Below, piece after piece: positions 15,795 to 25,160 of a stretch of 64,000 nucleotides of DNA (positions are counted from its first letter, which is position 1; each line of letters opens with the position of its first letter). The notes below the pieces were generated by a model. The model was not told the origin of the DNA. It made no database searches and saw only the letters and a list, made by a program, of their open reading frames with translations. Source of the stretch: Sphingomonas endophytica (GTDB taxonomy: Bacteria > Pseudomonadota > Alphaproteobacteria > Sphingomonadales > Sphingomonadaceae); contig NZ_JACIJN010000008.1 of NCBI RefSeq assembly GCF_014199415.1, positions 124,001 through 188,000 of the forward strand, given 5' to 3'. A program made the position numbers and the translations under genes.

Positions 15795-16643
15795 ATGAAA
15801 TTCTGTCGTTTCGGTGCGATCGGTGCCGAACAGCCTGGCGTGATCGATGCACAGGGCCGCGTGCGCGACCTGTCCGCGCAAGTGCCCGACCTGACCGTCG
15901 ACCGGCTGGCCCAGCTCGCGGCGCTCGATCCGGAGACGCTGCCGCTCGCGCCCGAAGGCGTGCGTTACGGCGTGCCGGTCGCGGGCGTCGGCAAGATCGT
16001 CGCGATCGGGCTCAACTATCGCGATCATGCGCTCGAATCGAACCTGCCGATCCCGACCGAGCCAATGATGTTCATGAAGGCGGTCACCAGCCTGTCCGGC
16101 CCGAACGACGACGTGATGCTGCCCGAGGGCGCGACCCACGGCGACTGGGAAGTCGAGCTGGGCGTCGTGATCGGGCGGGCGTGCCGCTATGTCGCAGAGG
16201 CCGACGCGCTCGATCATGTCGCGGGTTATGTGCTCGCCAATGACGTGTCCGAACGCTTCAACCAGAAGGAGCGCGGCACGCAATGGTCGAAGGGCAAGGG
16301 GCACGATACCTTCTGCCCGGTCGGGCCGTGGCTGGTGACGCCCGACGAGGTCGGCGATCCGCAGGCGCTGGACATGCGGCTCGACGTGAACGGCGTGCAA
16401 ATGCAGACCGGCAACACACGCACGATGATCTTCGGCGTCGCCGAACTGATCGCCTATGTCAGCCGCTTCGTCACCTTGCTGCCGGGCGATCTCCTGATCA
16501 CCGGCACGCCGCCGGGGGTGGGCGAGGGCAAGAAGCCCGACAAGATCTTCCTCAAGCCGGGCGATGTCATGGAACTGGCAATCGACAAATTGGGAACGCA
16601 GCGCCAGCAGGTCGTCGCCTTCGACCGGGCGAGGCTGGGATGA
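15795..16643 (+). CDS. Fumarylacetoacetate-hydrolase-fold enzyme, 2,4-diketo-3-deoxy-L-rhamnonate hydrolase
   Basis: 282 residues from ATG 15795. The FAH fold is clear: KIVAIGLNYRDHA, then EVELGVVIGR with metal-binding acidic residues, VAGYVLANDVSERF, SKGKGHDTFCPVGPW, and the C-terminal LLPGDLLITGTPPGVG. In the sphingomonad rhamnose route (LRA6) it cleaves 2,4-diketo-3-deoxy-L-rhamnonate to pyruvate and L-lactate. Acylpyruvase or ureidoglycolate-lyase-type labels are possible from sequence alone, but the neighbours on both sides make the rhamnose role very likely. Its stop overlaps the next start (ATGA). Confidence 0.85.
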   Translation: MKFCRFGAIGAEQPGVIDAQGRVRDLSAQVPDLTVDRLAQLAALDPETLPLAPEGVRYGVPVAGVGKIVAIGLNYRDHALESNLPIPTEPMMFMKAVTSLSGPNDDVMLPEGATHGDWEVELGVVIGRACRYVAEADALDHVAGYVLANDVSERFNQKERGTQWSKGKGHDTFCPVGPWLVTPDEVGDPQALDMRLDVNGVQMQTGNTRTMIFGVAELIAYVSRFVTLLPGDLLITGTPPGVGEGKKPDKIFLKPGDVMELAIDKLGTQRQQVVAFDRARLG

Positions 16644-17389
16644 GCAGCTTTGCCGGGCGGTTCGAGGGGCAGAGTGCGATCATAACCGGCGGCGCGTCGG
16701 GGTTGGGGCGCGCGGTCGCGGCGCGGATCGTGCGCGAGGGCGGCCGCGTCTGCCTGTGGGATCGCGACTCCGAAGCGTTGCAGGAAGCGGCGGCGGCGAT
16801 CGGCGCGGCCGGCAGCTATGCGCTCGACATCACCGATGCGGAGCGGGTCGCCGCGGCGGCGCAGGAGAGCGTTGCCTTGTTCGGCAAGGTGGACGTGCTC
16901 GTCTGCTCCGCAGGGATCACCGGCGCGACCGCCCCGGTCGAACGCTATCCGATCGACAGCTGGCAGCGCGTGATTGACGTCAACCTCAACGGCCTGTTCT
17001 ATTGCTGCCGTGCGGTCGTCCCGCACATGCTCGCCAATGGCTATGGGCGGATCGTCAACGTCGCGTCGGTGGCCGGCAAGGAAGGCAATCCGCAGGCCTC
17101 GGCCTATTCGGCGTCGAAGGCGGGGGTGATCGGCTTCACCAAATCGCTGGGCAAGGAAGTCGCGGGCAAGGGCGTGATCGTCAATGCGCTGACCCCGGCG
17201 ACGTTCGAGAGCCCGATCCTCGCGCAGCTTCCGCAAAGCCAGGTCGATTACATGAAGGGCAAGATCCCGATGGGGCGGCTCGGCGAGGTCGAGGAATCGG
17301 CGGCGATGGTGTGCTTCATGGCGTCGGCGGAGTGCAGCTTCACCACTGCATCGACCTTCGATACGTCGGGTGGTCGCACGACCTATTGA
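16640..17389 (+). CDS. 2-keto-3-deoxy-L-rhamnonate 4-dehydrogenase (SDR family)
   Basis: 249 residues from ATG 16640, overlapping the previous stop. It is a short-chain dehydrogenase with AIITGGASGLGRA, DRDSEALQ after the second strand (NAD preference), catalytic Ser in VNVASVAGKEG, YSASKAG, and LTPATFESPIL. The expected reaction is NAD-linked oxidation of 2-keto-3-deoxy-L-rhamnonate at C4 to the 2,4-diketo acid, the substrate of the enzyme encoded just before it (LRA5). The substrate follows from context. It is followed by a 54-base gap and the lactonase gene. Confidence 0.83.
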   Translation: MSSFAGRFEGQSAIITGGASGLGRAVAARIVREGGRVCLWDRDSEALQEAAAAIGAAGSYALDITDAERVAAAAQESVALFGKVDVLVCSAGITGATAPVERYPIDSWQRVIDVNLNGLFYCCRAVVPHMLANGYGRIVNVASVAGKEGNPQASAYSASKAGVIGFTKSLGKEVAGKGVIVNALTPATFESPILAQLPQSQVDYMKGKIPMGRLGEVEESAAMVCFMASAECSFTTASTFDTSGGRTTY

Positions 17390-17443
17390 CCAGCGCGCGG
17401 ATGCGACCCGCAAACGCGGGCGCGTCGATGGGGAGGGAAGGGC

Positions 17444-18400
17444 ATGGCCGACGTTCCGTTCGTGGATGCGCATATCCACCTCTGGGATGTGCAGCGGATC
17501 CGCTATCCATGGCTGACGCCGCCGTTCGCCGATGACGGGCCGAACGGCAGCGTCGCGGCGATCGCGCGGGATTTCACCGTCGCCGAGTATCGCGCGCAGG
17601 CGGCGCGGTGGAACATGGTCGGCGCGGTGCATGTGGAGGCCGGTGCCGATCCTGCGCAGGCGCTCGATGAAACCCGCTGGCTGGAAGCGGTGGCGGACGC
17701 CGAGCAGCTGCCGACCGCGATCGTCGCTTTCGCGGCGCTCGACGATCCGCAGGTCGAGCAGGTCCTCGCGGCGCAGGCCGCGCAGCCGCGCGTGCGCGGC
17801 ATCCGCCAGATCGTCAACTGGCATTCCGACGCGCGACGCAGCTACCAGCCGCGCGACCTGACGCGGTCGGCGGCGTGGCAGGCCGGTTTCGCAATGTTGA
17901 AGCGGCATCGGCTGTCGTTCGACCTGCAATGCTATCCCGGCCAGATGCCGGCGCTGGCGGCGCTGATCGCGCGGCACGCCGAGGTGCCGGTCATCATCAA
18001 CCATCTCGGCATGCCGGTCCTCGCCGATCCGCACGGGCGGGAGGAGTGGCGGGCCGGGCTGCGCGCCCTCGCCGCACTGCCCAACACCGCGATCAAGCTC
18101 TCCGGGCTCGGCTTCGTCGCGCGCGACTGGACCGACGCGCTCGTCCGCCCGTTGCTGGCGGAGGCGATCGACCTGTTCGGTCCTGCGCGCTGCCTGATCG
18201 CCAGCGATACCCCGACCGACACGCTGTTCGCGCCGTTCGACCGCTGTCTGGGTGTGCTGGCCGATGCCACCGCCGCTTTCTCACGCGACGAGCGGCGCGC
18301 GATGTGGGGACGCAACGCCGAGCGCCTCTATCGTCTGGGGCTTGGCGCCCGGCTCGACATCGCCGTTGAAACGCGGAGCACCTCATGCCCAACCCTTTGA
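17444..18400 (+). CDS. L-rhamnono-1,4-lactonase (amidohydrolase superfamily)
   Basis: 318 residues, ATG preceded by GGGGAGGGAAGGG. It belongs to the amidohydrolase_2 group: N-terminal FVDAHIHLWD metal site, RGIRQIVNWH, PVIINHLGMP, KLSGLG, and C-terminal LIASDTPTDTLF with a catalytic Asp. It should open the lactone made by the rhamnose dehydrogenase to L-rhamnonate (LRA2). No signal peptide is seen, so it acts in the cytoplasm. Its 3' end overlaps the RhaT gene by 16 bases. Confidence 0.83.
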   Translation: MADVPFVDAHIHLWDVQRIRYPWLTPPFADDGPNGSVAAIARDFTVAEYRAQAARWNMVGAVHVEAGADPAQALDETRWLEAVADAEQLPTAIVAFAALDDPQVEQVLAAQAAQPRVRGIRQIVNWHSDARRSYQPRDLTRSAAWQAGFAMLKRHRLSFDLQCYPGQMPALAALIARHAEVPVIINHLGMPVLADPHGREEWRAGLRALAALPNTAIKLSGLGFVARDWTDALVRPLLAEAIDLFGPARCLIASDTPTDTLFAPFDRCLGVLADATAAFSRDERRAMWGRNAERLYRLGLGARLDIAVETRSTSCPTL

Positions 18401-19431
18401 TTGGTGTCTTATATCATTGGCTCGGCGGGCTGTCGTCCGCGAGCTTCTATGTTCCGTATCGCGGGGTGCGCGGCTGGAATTGGGAGGTGCTGTGGCTGAC
18501 CGGCGGGCTGTTCTCGTGGCTGGTCGCGCCCTGGCTGTTCGCGGCGGTGATGACGCGCGATCTGGCGGGCGTGCTCGCGCAGACCCCCGCGCCAGTCGCC
18601 GGCTTGTGCATCCTGTTCGGCGCGCTTTGGGGGTTCGGCGGGCTGACCTATGGGCTGACGATGCGCTATCTCGGGCTGTCGCTGGGGATGGCGGTGGTGC
18701 TGGGGCTGTGCACCGTCTTCGGCACGCTGATCCCGCCGATCGTGACGGGCGATGTGGCGGCGAAGCTGCTCGACACGGCCAGCGGGCGGACCATCCTGCT
18801 CGGGCTGGCGGTGACGGTCGCCGGGATCGTTGTGGTGGCGGTAGCGGGTTCGCGAAAGGATGCGGCAGACAAGGCCGCGACGATCGCGGAATTCGATTTT
18901 CGGAAGGGGATCGGTGTCGCGATCTTTTCCGGCATCATGTCGTCGTGCTTCGCCTTCGGGCTCGCCGCGGGCGCGCCGGTCAAGGTGCTGTCGGCCGCGG
19001 CCGGGACGGGGCCGTTGTGGACCGGGCTGCCGGTGCTGTGCCTCGTCATGTTCGGCGGGCTCGTCACCAATGCATTGTGGTGCGCATGGCTGATCCTGCG
19101 CAATCGCTCGGGCGGGCAATGGCTGGGGCGCGCCGCCGCGACGGTCGAGCGCCCGGCCCTGGCGCGCAACTATCTGCTCGCCGGGCTGGGCGGGACATTA
19201 TGGTATCTGCAATTCTTTTTCTACACGATGGGCGAGAGCCAGATGGGGCGGCTCGGCTTCTCCTCCTGGACGCTGCACATGGCGTCGATCATCATCTTCG
19301 GCACGTTGTGGGGCTTCGCTTTGCGCGAGTGGAAGGGCGTGCGGGCGGGGGTGCGCGCGACGGTGGGGGCGGGGATCGCGCTGCTGGTCGGCGCGACGGT
19401 GATCATCGGCTATGGCAACAGTCTGGCGTAA
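18385..19431 (+). CDS. rhaT: L-rhamnose/proton symporter RhaT
   Basis: 348 residues and about ten hydrophobic helices. The N-terminus PNPLIGVLYHWLGGLSSASFYVPYR matches the RhaT family (read in pieces: GVLYHWLGG, ASFYVPYR), as do WEVLWLTGGLFSW, the GALWGFGGLTYGLTMRYLG helix, and WYLQFFFYTMGESQMG near the end. It carries L-rhamnose with a proton across the inner membrane. The start at 18385 lies inside the lactonase gene, so translation is probably coupled. With the five enzymes before it, this completes uptake and breakdown of rhamnose in one cluster. Confidence 0.92.
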   Translation: MPNPLIGVLYHWLGGLSSASFYVPYRGVRGWNWEVLWLTGGLFSWLVAPWLFAAVMTRDLAGVLAQTPAPVAGLCILFGALWGFGGLTYGLTMRYLGLSLGMAVVLGLCTVFGTLIPPIVTGDVAAKLLDTASGRTILLGLAVTVAGIVVVAVAGSRKDAADKAATIAEFDFRKGIGVAIFSGIMSSCFAFGLAAGAPVKVLSAAAGTGPLWTGLPVLCLVMFGGLVTNALWCAWLILRNRSGGQWLGRAAATVERPALARNYLLAGLGGTLWYLQFFFYTMGESQMGRLGFSSWTLHMASIIIFGTLWGFALREWKGVRAGVRATVGAGIALLVGATVIIGYGNSLA

Positions 19432-19570
19432 TGGGCCGCCGCCCGGGCGCTTGAGGTTGCGAACGTCACTTCCGACCGAAGGGGCAGGTTAACCCGTCAT
19501 GCTCTGAAAGGTCGTCACGGTCATGTCATGCCCAGGCGACCGGGTTTGAAGGAGCTTCAGGACGCAAGGA

Positions 19571-20590
19571 TCAGACCGGCCTCAGCAGCTCGGCAGCAAT
19601 CGCCGCGACGTTCTGCCCGAGCTCAGCGGTCGCATAGCCGCCCTCCATGACCGTCACGATCGGCAGACCGGTGGCGGCGATCCGGGCGCCCAGCTTCGCG
19701 AAGTCCTCGCGCGCGAAGGCGAAGTGCGAGATCGGGTCGCCCGCGTACAGGTCGGCGCCGAAGGACAGGACGAGCAGCCGAGCACCGTAAGCGGCGATCG
19801 CTTCGAGCGCCGCTTCAAGGGCGGGCTCATAGGCAGTCCAGCCCGTGCCGCGCGGCAGCGGCAGGTTGCGCGTCGTCCCGCGTCCGGCACCGTCACCGGT
19901 CTCGTCCGCATGGCCCCAATAGAAAGGATAGTCGGTGGCCGGATCGGCGTGGATCGACACGAACAGCATCTCGCCGTCATCGTAGAAGATGTCCTGCGTG
20001 CCGTTGCCGTGATGGTAATCGACGTCGAGGATCGCGACCGGGCCGAGCCCGCGCTGCCGCGCTTCCGCGGCGACGATCGCAGCGTTGTTGAGGTAGCAAT
20101 AGCCGCCGAGATAATCGCGCCCGGCATGATGACCGGGGGGCCGGCAGAGCGCAAAGGCGCGGCGCGTCGCGCCGGCCGCGAGCTGGTCGAGCGCGGTAAG
20201 CGCGGTCTGCGCCGACCAATAAGCACCCTCCCATGTCCCGGCGGCGATCGGGGTCGCGGCATCGTAGCTGTAGCGCCCCAGCCGCGCGTCGATCCGGGTG
20301 AGATCGAGCGTTCGTCGCCGCACGATTGGCCAGGTGTAGCCGATCGCGTCGCCGCTCCGCTCCGCGGCGATCCAGTCGCGATGCGCGACCTGCAGAAACG
20401 CCAGATAGTCGGCATCATGGACGCGTTCCAGCGGCGCGATCCCGAAGTCGCTCGCCGCAACGGTCGGACCGAACGCCGCCCGGATCGCTTCAGCGCGCGC
20501 GGGGCATTCGTTATAGGCCGTCCAGTCACCGTTATGCAGTTCGCGCGCGGGGGCATGGACGAGTTGCCGCGGGTCGAACACGATCGTCAT
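19571..20590 (-). CDS. HDAC-like amidohydrolase (acetylpolyamine amidohydrolase type)
   Basis: 339 residues from ATG 20590, which overlaps the stop of the upstream peptidase gene (ATGA) and has GGGAGC before it. The arginase/deacetylase fold is clear: ALCRPPGHHAGRDYLGGYCYLNNAA with the His-His pair, the zinc-binding AILDVDYHHGNGTQD, VSIHAD, a second zinc region LLVLSFGADLYAGD, and a final VMEGGY Tyr. Bacterial members remove acetyl groups from polyamines or other small acetylated amines. There is no signal peptide. It is co-transcribed with a Tat-exported oligopeptidase B homologue; a PaiB-like gene lies 7 kb away. Confidence 0.85.
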   Translation of the reverse strand: MTIVFDPRQLVHAPARELHNGDWTAYNECPARAEAIRAAFGPTVAASDFGIAPLERVHDADYLAFLQVAHRDWIAAERSGDAIGYTWPIVRRRTLDLTRIDARLGRYSYDAATPIAAGTWEGAYWSAQTALTALDQLAAGATRRAFALCRPPGHHAGRDYLGGYCYLNNAAIVAAEARQRGLGPVAILDVDYHHGNGTQDIFYDDGEMLFVSIHADPATDYPFYWGHADETGDGAGRGTTRNLPLPRGTGWTAYEPALEAALEAIAAYGARLLVLSFGADLYAGDPISHFAFAREDFAKLGARIAATGLPIVTVMEGGYATAELGQNVAAIAAELLRPV

Positions 20591-22758
20591 GCGAAGCTCC
20601 CGTCGACGCACCCCCGCGCAAAGGCATAAAGGCGCGCCATCTTGTGATTGACCGATTCACGCCCGGCGCTGCCCTGATGTCCGGCCGTCAGGTCGGTCGT
20701 CAGCAACGCCGGTGCGGCGGAGGTCGAGGCCTCCCGCACCGCGGCGACCAGCTTGGCCGGCTCCCAATAGCCGACGCGATCGTCCTTCAGCCCGGCGGTG
20801 GTATAGAGCGGCGGATAAGCGGCGCGGTGGACGTTCTCATAGGGGGAGATGCCGCGCATGTAGTCATAGTCCGCGACGCTCGACAGCGGATCGCCCCAAT
20901 CGGGGCGGAACAACGGAACGAGCGGATGGTCCGGGTCGCTCATCGTGTTGAGCATGTCGACGAACGGCACCGTCGCGATCACCCCTGCCCAGACGTCGGG
21001 CGCCATGTTCATCGCGCCGCCGACGAGCAACCCGCCCGCGGACAGCCCATAGGAGACGATGCGGTCGCGCGCGGCATGGCCGGTCTCGGCAAGGTGGCGC
21101 GCGCAGGCGACGAAGTCGCCGAAGCTGTTGTGCTTGCGGTGGCGACGCCCGTCGAGGAACCAGCGCCGCCCTTTCTCGGAACCGCCGCGGACATGCGCGA
21201 TCGCATAGTTCCAGCCCCGGTCGACCAGCACGGTCGGCGCAACGTCGAACAAGGCCTCGCTGGACACACCATAGGCGCCGTAACCGTAGAGCAGCAGCGG
21301 CGTGCGGCCGTCGGCACGCGCGCCGCGGCGGGTGAGCAGCGTGATCGGCACCTGCTCGCCATCCGGCGCGGTGGCGTAGAGCCGCCGGACGTCGAACCGC
21401 GCCGGATCGTAGCCGGCGTAACGCTGCGTCGTCAGCGTCGTCGCACGCGCGTCGTCGCAATCGATCGCGATCCAGCGCGGCGGATCGGCGGGCGTCTCGA
21501 CCATCACGCGGCACGACGGGGCGGCATAATCCTGCTCGGCCGGAACGGTGAGCGCATAGGCATCGCCGGTGAAGCGCGCCTCGCGCACCGCGCCGCGCGG
21601 CGACAGCAGCATCAGTCGCGGCAGCGTGTCGCGCCGCTCGACCCAGGCGAGCGCGCGACGGAACGGCACCAGTTGCAGGATCTGCGTGCCAGCCCGGTGC
21701 GGGACCAAGGTGCGCGTCTCGGCGAAGCTGCGGCGGTCGAGGCGGGCGATGCGTCCGTCGACGGCCTGCTCGTCCTCGACCAGCGCGATCAGGTCACCAT
21801 CCCATTCGTCGATCTCGTAGCGGCGGCTCGGCTGGCGCGGCCAGACGATCGCCGGTGCGCGATCCTCCGCCGCCGCGGCGACAAGGCGCACCTCGCTGGT
21901 GTCGGGACCGGAGAGCGTGATCGCGACGAAGCCGTCCGCGGCGGTGCGGCGCAGCGCCATGAAGATCGCCGGATCGCGCTCTTCATAGACCAGTTGCGGC
22001 GCGCCGCCGGTCACCGGGGTGCGATACACGCGGGTCGGGCGGTTCCTCGCGTCGCGCCAGATCCAGAACAGCCAGCGCGACGAGGGTGAGAAGACCAGCC
22101 CGCCATAGCCATAAGCGTCGGTGTCGACGACGACGCTAACCGTACCGGTGGCGAGATCGCGGACGCACAGCCGGTGGCGATCATTACCGCCGATATCCTC
22201 GGCCCAGGCATAGAGCCGGCCGTCGGCGCTCATCTGCTGCCCGGTGGTCCGGTAATAAGCGTGGCCGCGCGCGCGCGCATTCTCGTCGAGCAGCAGTTGG
22301 GTCGTGCCCTTGTCGCCGCGGCGGCGCAGGTAGCGCGGGTGCGCCCCGCTGCTGCCGTCGGTGACATAGGTCCAGCCCCCGCGCGTCACCGCGGGCTCGC
22401 CGCCGCCGAGCGGCACGCGCGCGGCCAACGCGTCGCGAAAGCCGCGTTCCTGCGCCGCGACGCGCTCCATGACGGCGGCGGCATAGGCGTTTTCGGCGCG
22501 CAGATGATCGCGGATCATCGGCGGCATGGTGGCGAGGTCGCGCTGTCCGGTGGCCGGAACATATTTGAGCCACGCATAGGGATCGTCGCGCGTGCGCCCG
22601 AGCTGCTGGCGGGTGAGCGGAACGCGCGGCGTCTGCGGGGGGCGCGGCAGCGCCGGTCCGGCAGCGCGCACCGGCCGCCCGACCGCCGCCAGGAGCGCGG
22701 CGGCGCTTGCCCCGACGAGGAAGCGGCGGCGGGCCAAAGGCAGATGGGTGGCGGGCAT
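20587..22758 (-). CDS. Oligopeptidase B-like serine peptidase (S9A), Tat-exported
   Basis: 723 residues. The N-terminus LARRRFLVGASAAALLAAVG is a twin-arginine signal, unusual since classical oligopeptidase B is cytoplasmic. A seven-bladed propeller region follows (YAWLKYVPATG near residue 60 starts the S9A domain), then the hydrolase domain: LLLYGYGAYGV, HVRGGSEKGRRWF, catalytic Ser in SYGLSAGGLLVG, Asp in LKDDRVGYWEPAK, His in TAGHQGSAGR. It cleaves short peptides, probably after basic residues, in the periplasm. It is the first gene of a two-gene operon and diverges from the TBDR at 22944, which may import its substrate. Confidence 0.85.
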   Translation of the reverse strand: MPATHLPLARRRFLVGASAAALLAAVGRPVRAAGPALPRPPQTPRVPLTRQQLGRTRDDPYAWLKYVPATGQRDLATMPPMIRDHLRAENAYAAAVMERVAAQERGFRDALAARVPLGGGEPAVTRGGWTYVTDGSSGAHPRYLRRRGDKGTTQLLLDENARARGHAYYRTTGQQMSADGRLYAWAEDIGGNDRHRLCVRDLATGTVSVVVDTDAYGYGGLVFSPSSRWLFWIWRDARNRPTRVYRTPVTGGAPQLVYEERDPAIFMALRRTAADGFVAITLSGPDTSEVRLVAAAAEDRAPAIVWPRQPSRRYEIDEWDGDLIALVEDEQAVDGRIARLDRRSFAETRTLVPHRAGTQILQLVPFRRALAWVERRDTLPRLMLLSPRGAVREARFTGDAYALTVPAEQDYAAPSCRVMVETPADPPRWIAIDCDDARATTLTTQRYAGYDPARFDVRRLYATAPDGEQVPITLLTRRGARADGRTPLLLYGYGAYGVSSEALFDVAPTVLVDRGWNYAIAHVRGGSEKGRRWFLDGRRHRKHNSFGDFVACARHLAETGHAARDRIVSYGLSAGGLLVGGAMNMAPDVWAGVIATVPFVDMLNTMSDPDHPLVPLFRPDWGDPLSSVADYDYMRGISPYENVHRAAYPPLYTTAGLKDDRVGYWEPAKLVAAVREASTSAAPALLTTDLTAGHQGSAGRESVNHKMARLYAFARGCVDGSFA

Positions 22759-22943
22759 GGCGGTCGTCGATCCTCGCTCGATGCGGTCGCCCCGACGTTA
22801 GAGCCGCGCCGCGCCGGCTCGCAATCGCCGGGCACGAAATGGCCCGATCGCGATGGCGATCGGCCCTGTCCGCGCGGTCACGCCGCAAGAATGCGCGTCA
22901 AATACGTACGTTGATGATATTGCAGGGAAGGCGGGGGCAAAAA

Positions 22944-25160
22944 ATGCGCAAGATCCTTTCACATCGTATCGGGGCCAGCATCCTGGCGACGGCGGCGTTG
23001 CTCGCAAGCGGCGCGGCAACGGCGCAGACCGCGCCCGACGCGCCGCCGGAGGCCGGAAGCGACCGCGACATTGTCGTCACCGCCACCAAGCGCAACGAGA
23101 GCGCCAGCGATCTCGCCGGATCGGTGTCGGCGGTGACGCAGGACGATCTCCAGCGGCTCAATGCGCAGAGCCTTTCCGACTATATCACGCGCGTGCCGGG
23201 CGTGGTGTTCAACGATTATCAGCCCGGCGTGTCCGAGGTGGTGATCCGCGGCGTCGCCTCGACCACCTACCATGAGGCGAATCAGGCGACGACCGGCTAT
23301 TACATCAACCAGATCCCGCTGGTGGAGCCGGGTTTTCCGCTCGTCATCCCCGACATCGACGCGTTCGACGTCAAGCAGGTCGAGGTGCTGCGCGGCCCGC
23401 AGGGAACGCTGTTCGGATCGTCGTCGCTGGGCGGCGCGGTCAATTACGTTGTCAACGAGGCCGACCCGACCCGGATCGACGCGGGGGCGGAGGGGATCCT
23501 CTCCAGCACGCGCCGCGCCGGCGACGCGAGCTATGCCGCGAAGGCGATGATCAACGTCCCGGTGGTCAACGACAAGCTCGCCGTGCGGCTGGTCGCGCTG
23601 CAACGTGATGACGCCGGCTATCTCGACAACATCGGCACGGGCGAGAAAGGCAGCAACGATCTGCGCGTGCGCGGGCTGCGCGGCTCGGTGGTGTGGCAGC
23701 CGGGCGAGACGACCAAGCTGGCCGCGCTGGCGATGTATCAGCAATATGAACTCGCCGATCAGACCTATGTGCTGTTCGGCGACAAGCCAAAGACGTTCGA
23801 GCGCAACACCAACGTCGACGAATATCAGGATACCGAGATCCAGCTGTACAGCCTGCGGCTCGATCAGGAGCTCGGCGCCGCGAACTTCACCGCGATCGGC
23901 AGCTACACGCAGAAGAAGGCCGATCTGGCGTTCGACGATTCGATCTTCCTCGGCATCGACGCGCGCACCGGCACGCCGCAGCTTTCCAGCTCGACCGGCA
24001 AGTCCACGACCTATTACGGCGAGATGCGGCTCGCCTCGAACGGCGACGGACCGTTCACGTGGTTGCTCGGCACCAACTTCACCAAGCTCCGCTCGGACTC
24101 GACCGACGGCGCGCGACTTGATGGCATCGGCGCGTATATCGACGCCCATCCCGGCGATTTCGGCGGACAGCCGAGCAGCGTGATCGCGCCGGGCGATCTG
24201 CTGCGGCGGACGGTCAGCACCAATCGCGTCCGCGAGATCGCCGCGTTCGGCGAACTCGGTTATACCTTCCTCGACACGCTGACGCTGACGCTCGGCGGGC
24301 GCGTCTTCCAATATGAGTCGCGGCCGCGGCTGCAATTCCTCCCCAATGCCGCGCTGATTGCGCCGTTCGACTATCAGCCCGGCTCGCAGAAGGAATCGGG
24401 CTTCGTCCCCAAGGTGTCGCTGGCGTGGAAGCCGACCACCCGCTTCACCTTGTACGGTCTGTATTCGGAAGGCTTCCGGATCGGCGGCGTCAACGTCTAC
24501 AGCGCCGCGACCGGCACGCCGCTGACCTTCGGCAGCGACAGCACGCAGAATTACGAGGTCGGCGCGAAATTCGAGTTGGTGCCCGGCGCGATGTCGTTCG
24601 ACATCGCTGCGTTCCACATCAAGTGGAACGACATCCAGTCGCGGCTGTTCACGCCGATTACCTTCGACGCCTATACGGTGAACGGCGGCGGGGCGAAGAT
24701 CGACGGTGTCGAACTGTCGCTCGTCTTCCGCCCCAGCCGCAATCTTACCTATTCCGCGAACGTGACCTATAATGACGCGCGATTGTCCGGGCTGCTTCCC
24801 GACAGCAGCGCGCCGGGCGGTGGCTATGCCGCCGGAACGCAGCTGCCGGGCGCGTCCGACTGGATCATCGCCAACCAGCTCGACTGGGAGCTGCGCAGCT
24901 CGCCGCTGCGGCCGCGGGTCGGGATCGCGCATCGCTATCTGTCGGCGGCGCCGGTGGCGTTCGGCGCGACATTGCAGAAGGGCGACTACAGCCTCGTCGA
25001 TCTCAACGCGGCGATCCAGATTACCGATGGCGTCGAGGCGGGCGTGTTCGCCAAGAACCTGTTCGACGCCTACGGCATCCTCAACGCGCCTTTCTCCTTC
25101 GCGGGCAGCGTCACCCGTCCGCGCACGATCGGCGCGAGCCTGCGTTTCGCGCTGCGGTGA
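22944..25160 (+). CDS. TonB-dependent receptor (FecA/iron-type plug)
   Basis: 738 residues from ATG 22944, where a signal peptide starts (MRKILSHRIGASILATAALL to GAATAQ). The frame is open further upstream without export features. TonB box and plug: DIVVTATKRNESASDLAGSV, DYITRVPGVVFNDY, VEVLRGPQGTLFGSSSLGGAVNYV. The barrel shows LYGLYSEGFRIGG and ends in LRFALR, closer to GSFALR-type ends of small-ligand receptors than to the oligosaccharide receptors elsewhere here. Ligand is unknown. It diverges from the peptidase-amidohydrolase pair and its stop overlaps the start of an AraC regulator, so peptide-, amine- or siderophore-type ligands are all possible. Confidence 0.87.
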   Translation: MRKILSHRIGASILATAALLASGAATAQTAPDAPPEAGSDRDIVVTATKRNESASDLAGSVSAVTQDDLQRLNAQSLSDYITRVPGVVFNDYQPGVSEVVIRGVASTTYHEANQATTGYYINQIPLVEPGFPLVIPDIDAFDVKQVEVLRGPQGTLFGSSSLGGAVNYVVNEADPTRIDAGAEGILSSTRRAGDASYAAKAMINVPVVNDKLAVRLVALQRDDAGYLDNIGTGEKGSNDLRVRGLRGSVVWQPGETTKLAALAMYQQYELADQTYVLFGDKPKTFERNTNVDEYQDTEIQLYSLRLDQELGAANFTAIGSYTQKKADLAFDDSIFLGIDARTGTPQLSSSTGKSTTYYGEMRLASNGDGPFTWLLGTNFTKLRSDSTDGARLDGIGAYIDAHPGDFGGQPSSVIAPGDLLRRTVSTNRVREIAAFGELGYTFLDTLTLTLGGRVFQYESRPRLQFLPNAALIAPFDYQPGSQKESGFVPKVSLAWKPTTRFTLYGLYSEGFRIGGVNVYSAATGTPLTFGSDSTQNYEVGAKFELVPGAMSFDIAAFHIKWNDIQSRLFTPITFDAYTVNGGGAKIDGVELSLVFRPSRNLTYSANVTYNDARLSGLLPDSSAPGGGYAAGTQLPGASDWIIANQLDWELRSSPLRPRVGIAHRYLSAAPVAFGATLQKGDYSLVDLNAAIQITDGVEAGVFAKNLFDAYGILNAPFSFAGSVTRPRTIGASLRFALR

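Noticed and set aside
16454..18034. 526-codon open frame on the minus strand
   Set aside because: Antisense to three recognised rhamnose genes; no recognisable domain.
22901..22912. ACGTACGT palindrome before the TBDR at 22944
   Set aside because: Only 8 bases, no second copy and no regulator tied to it; too weak to call an operator.
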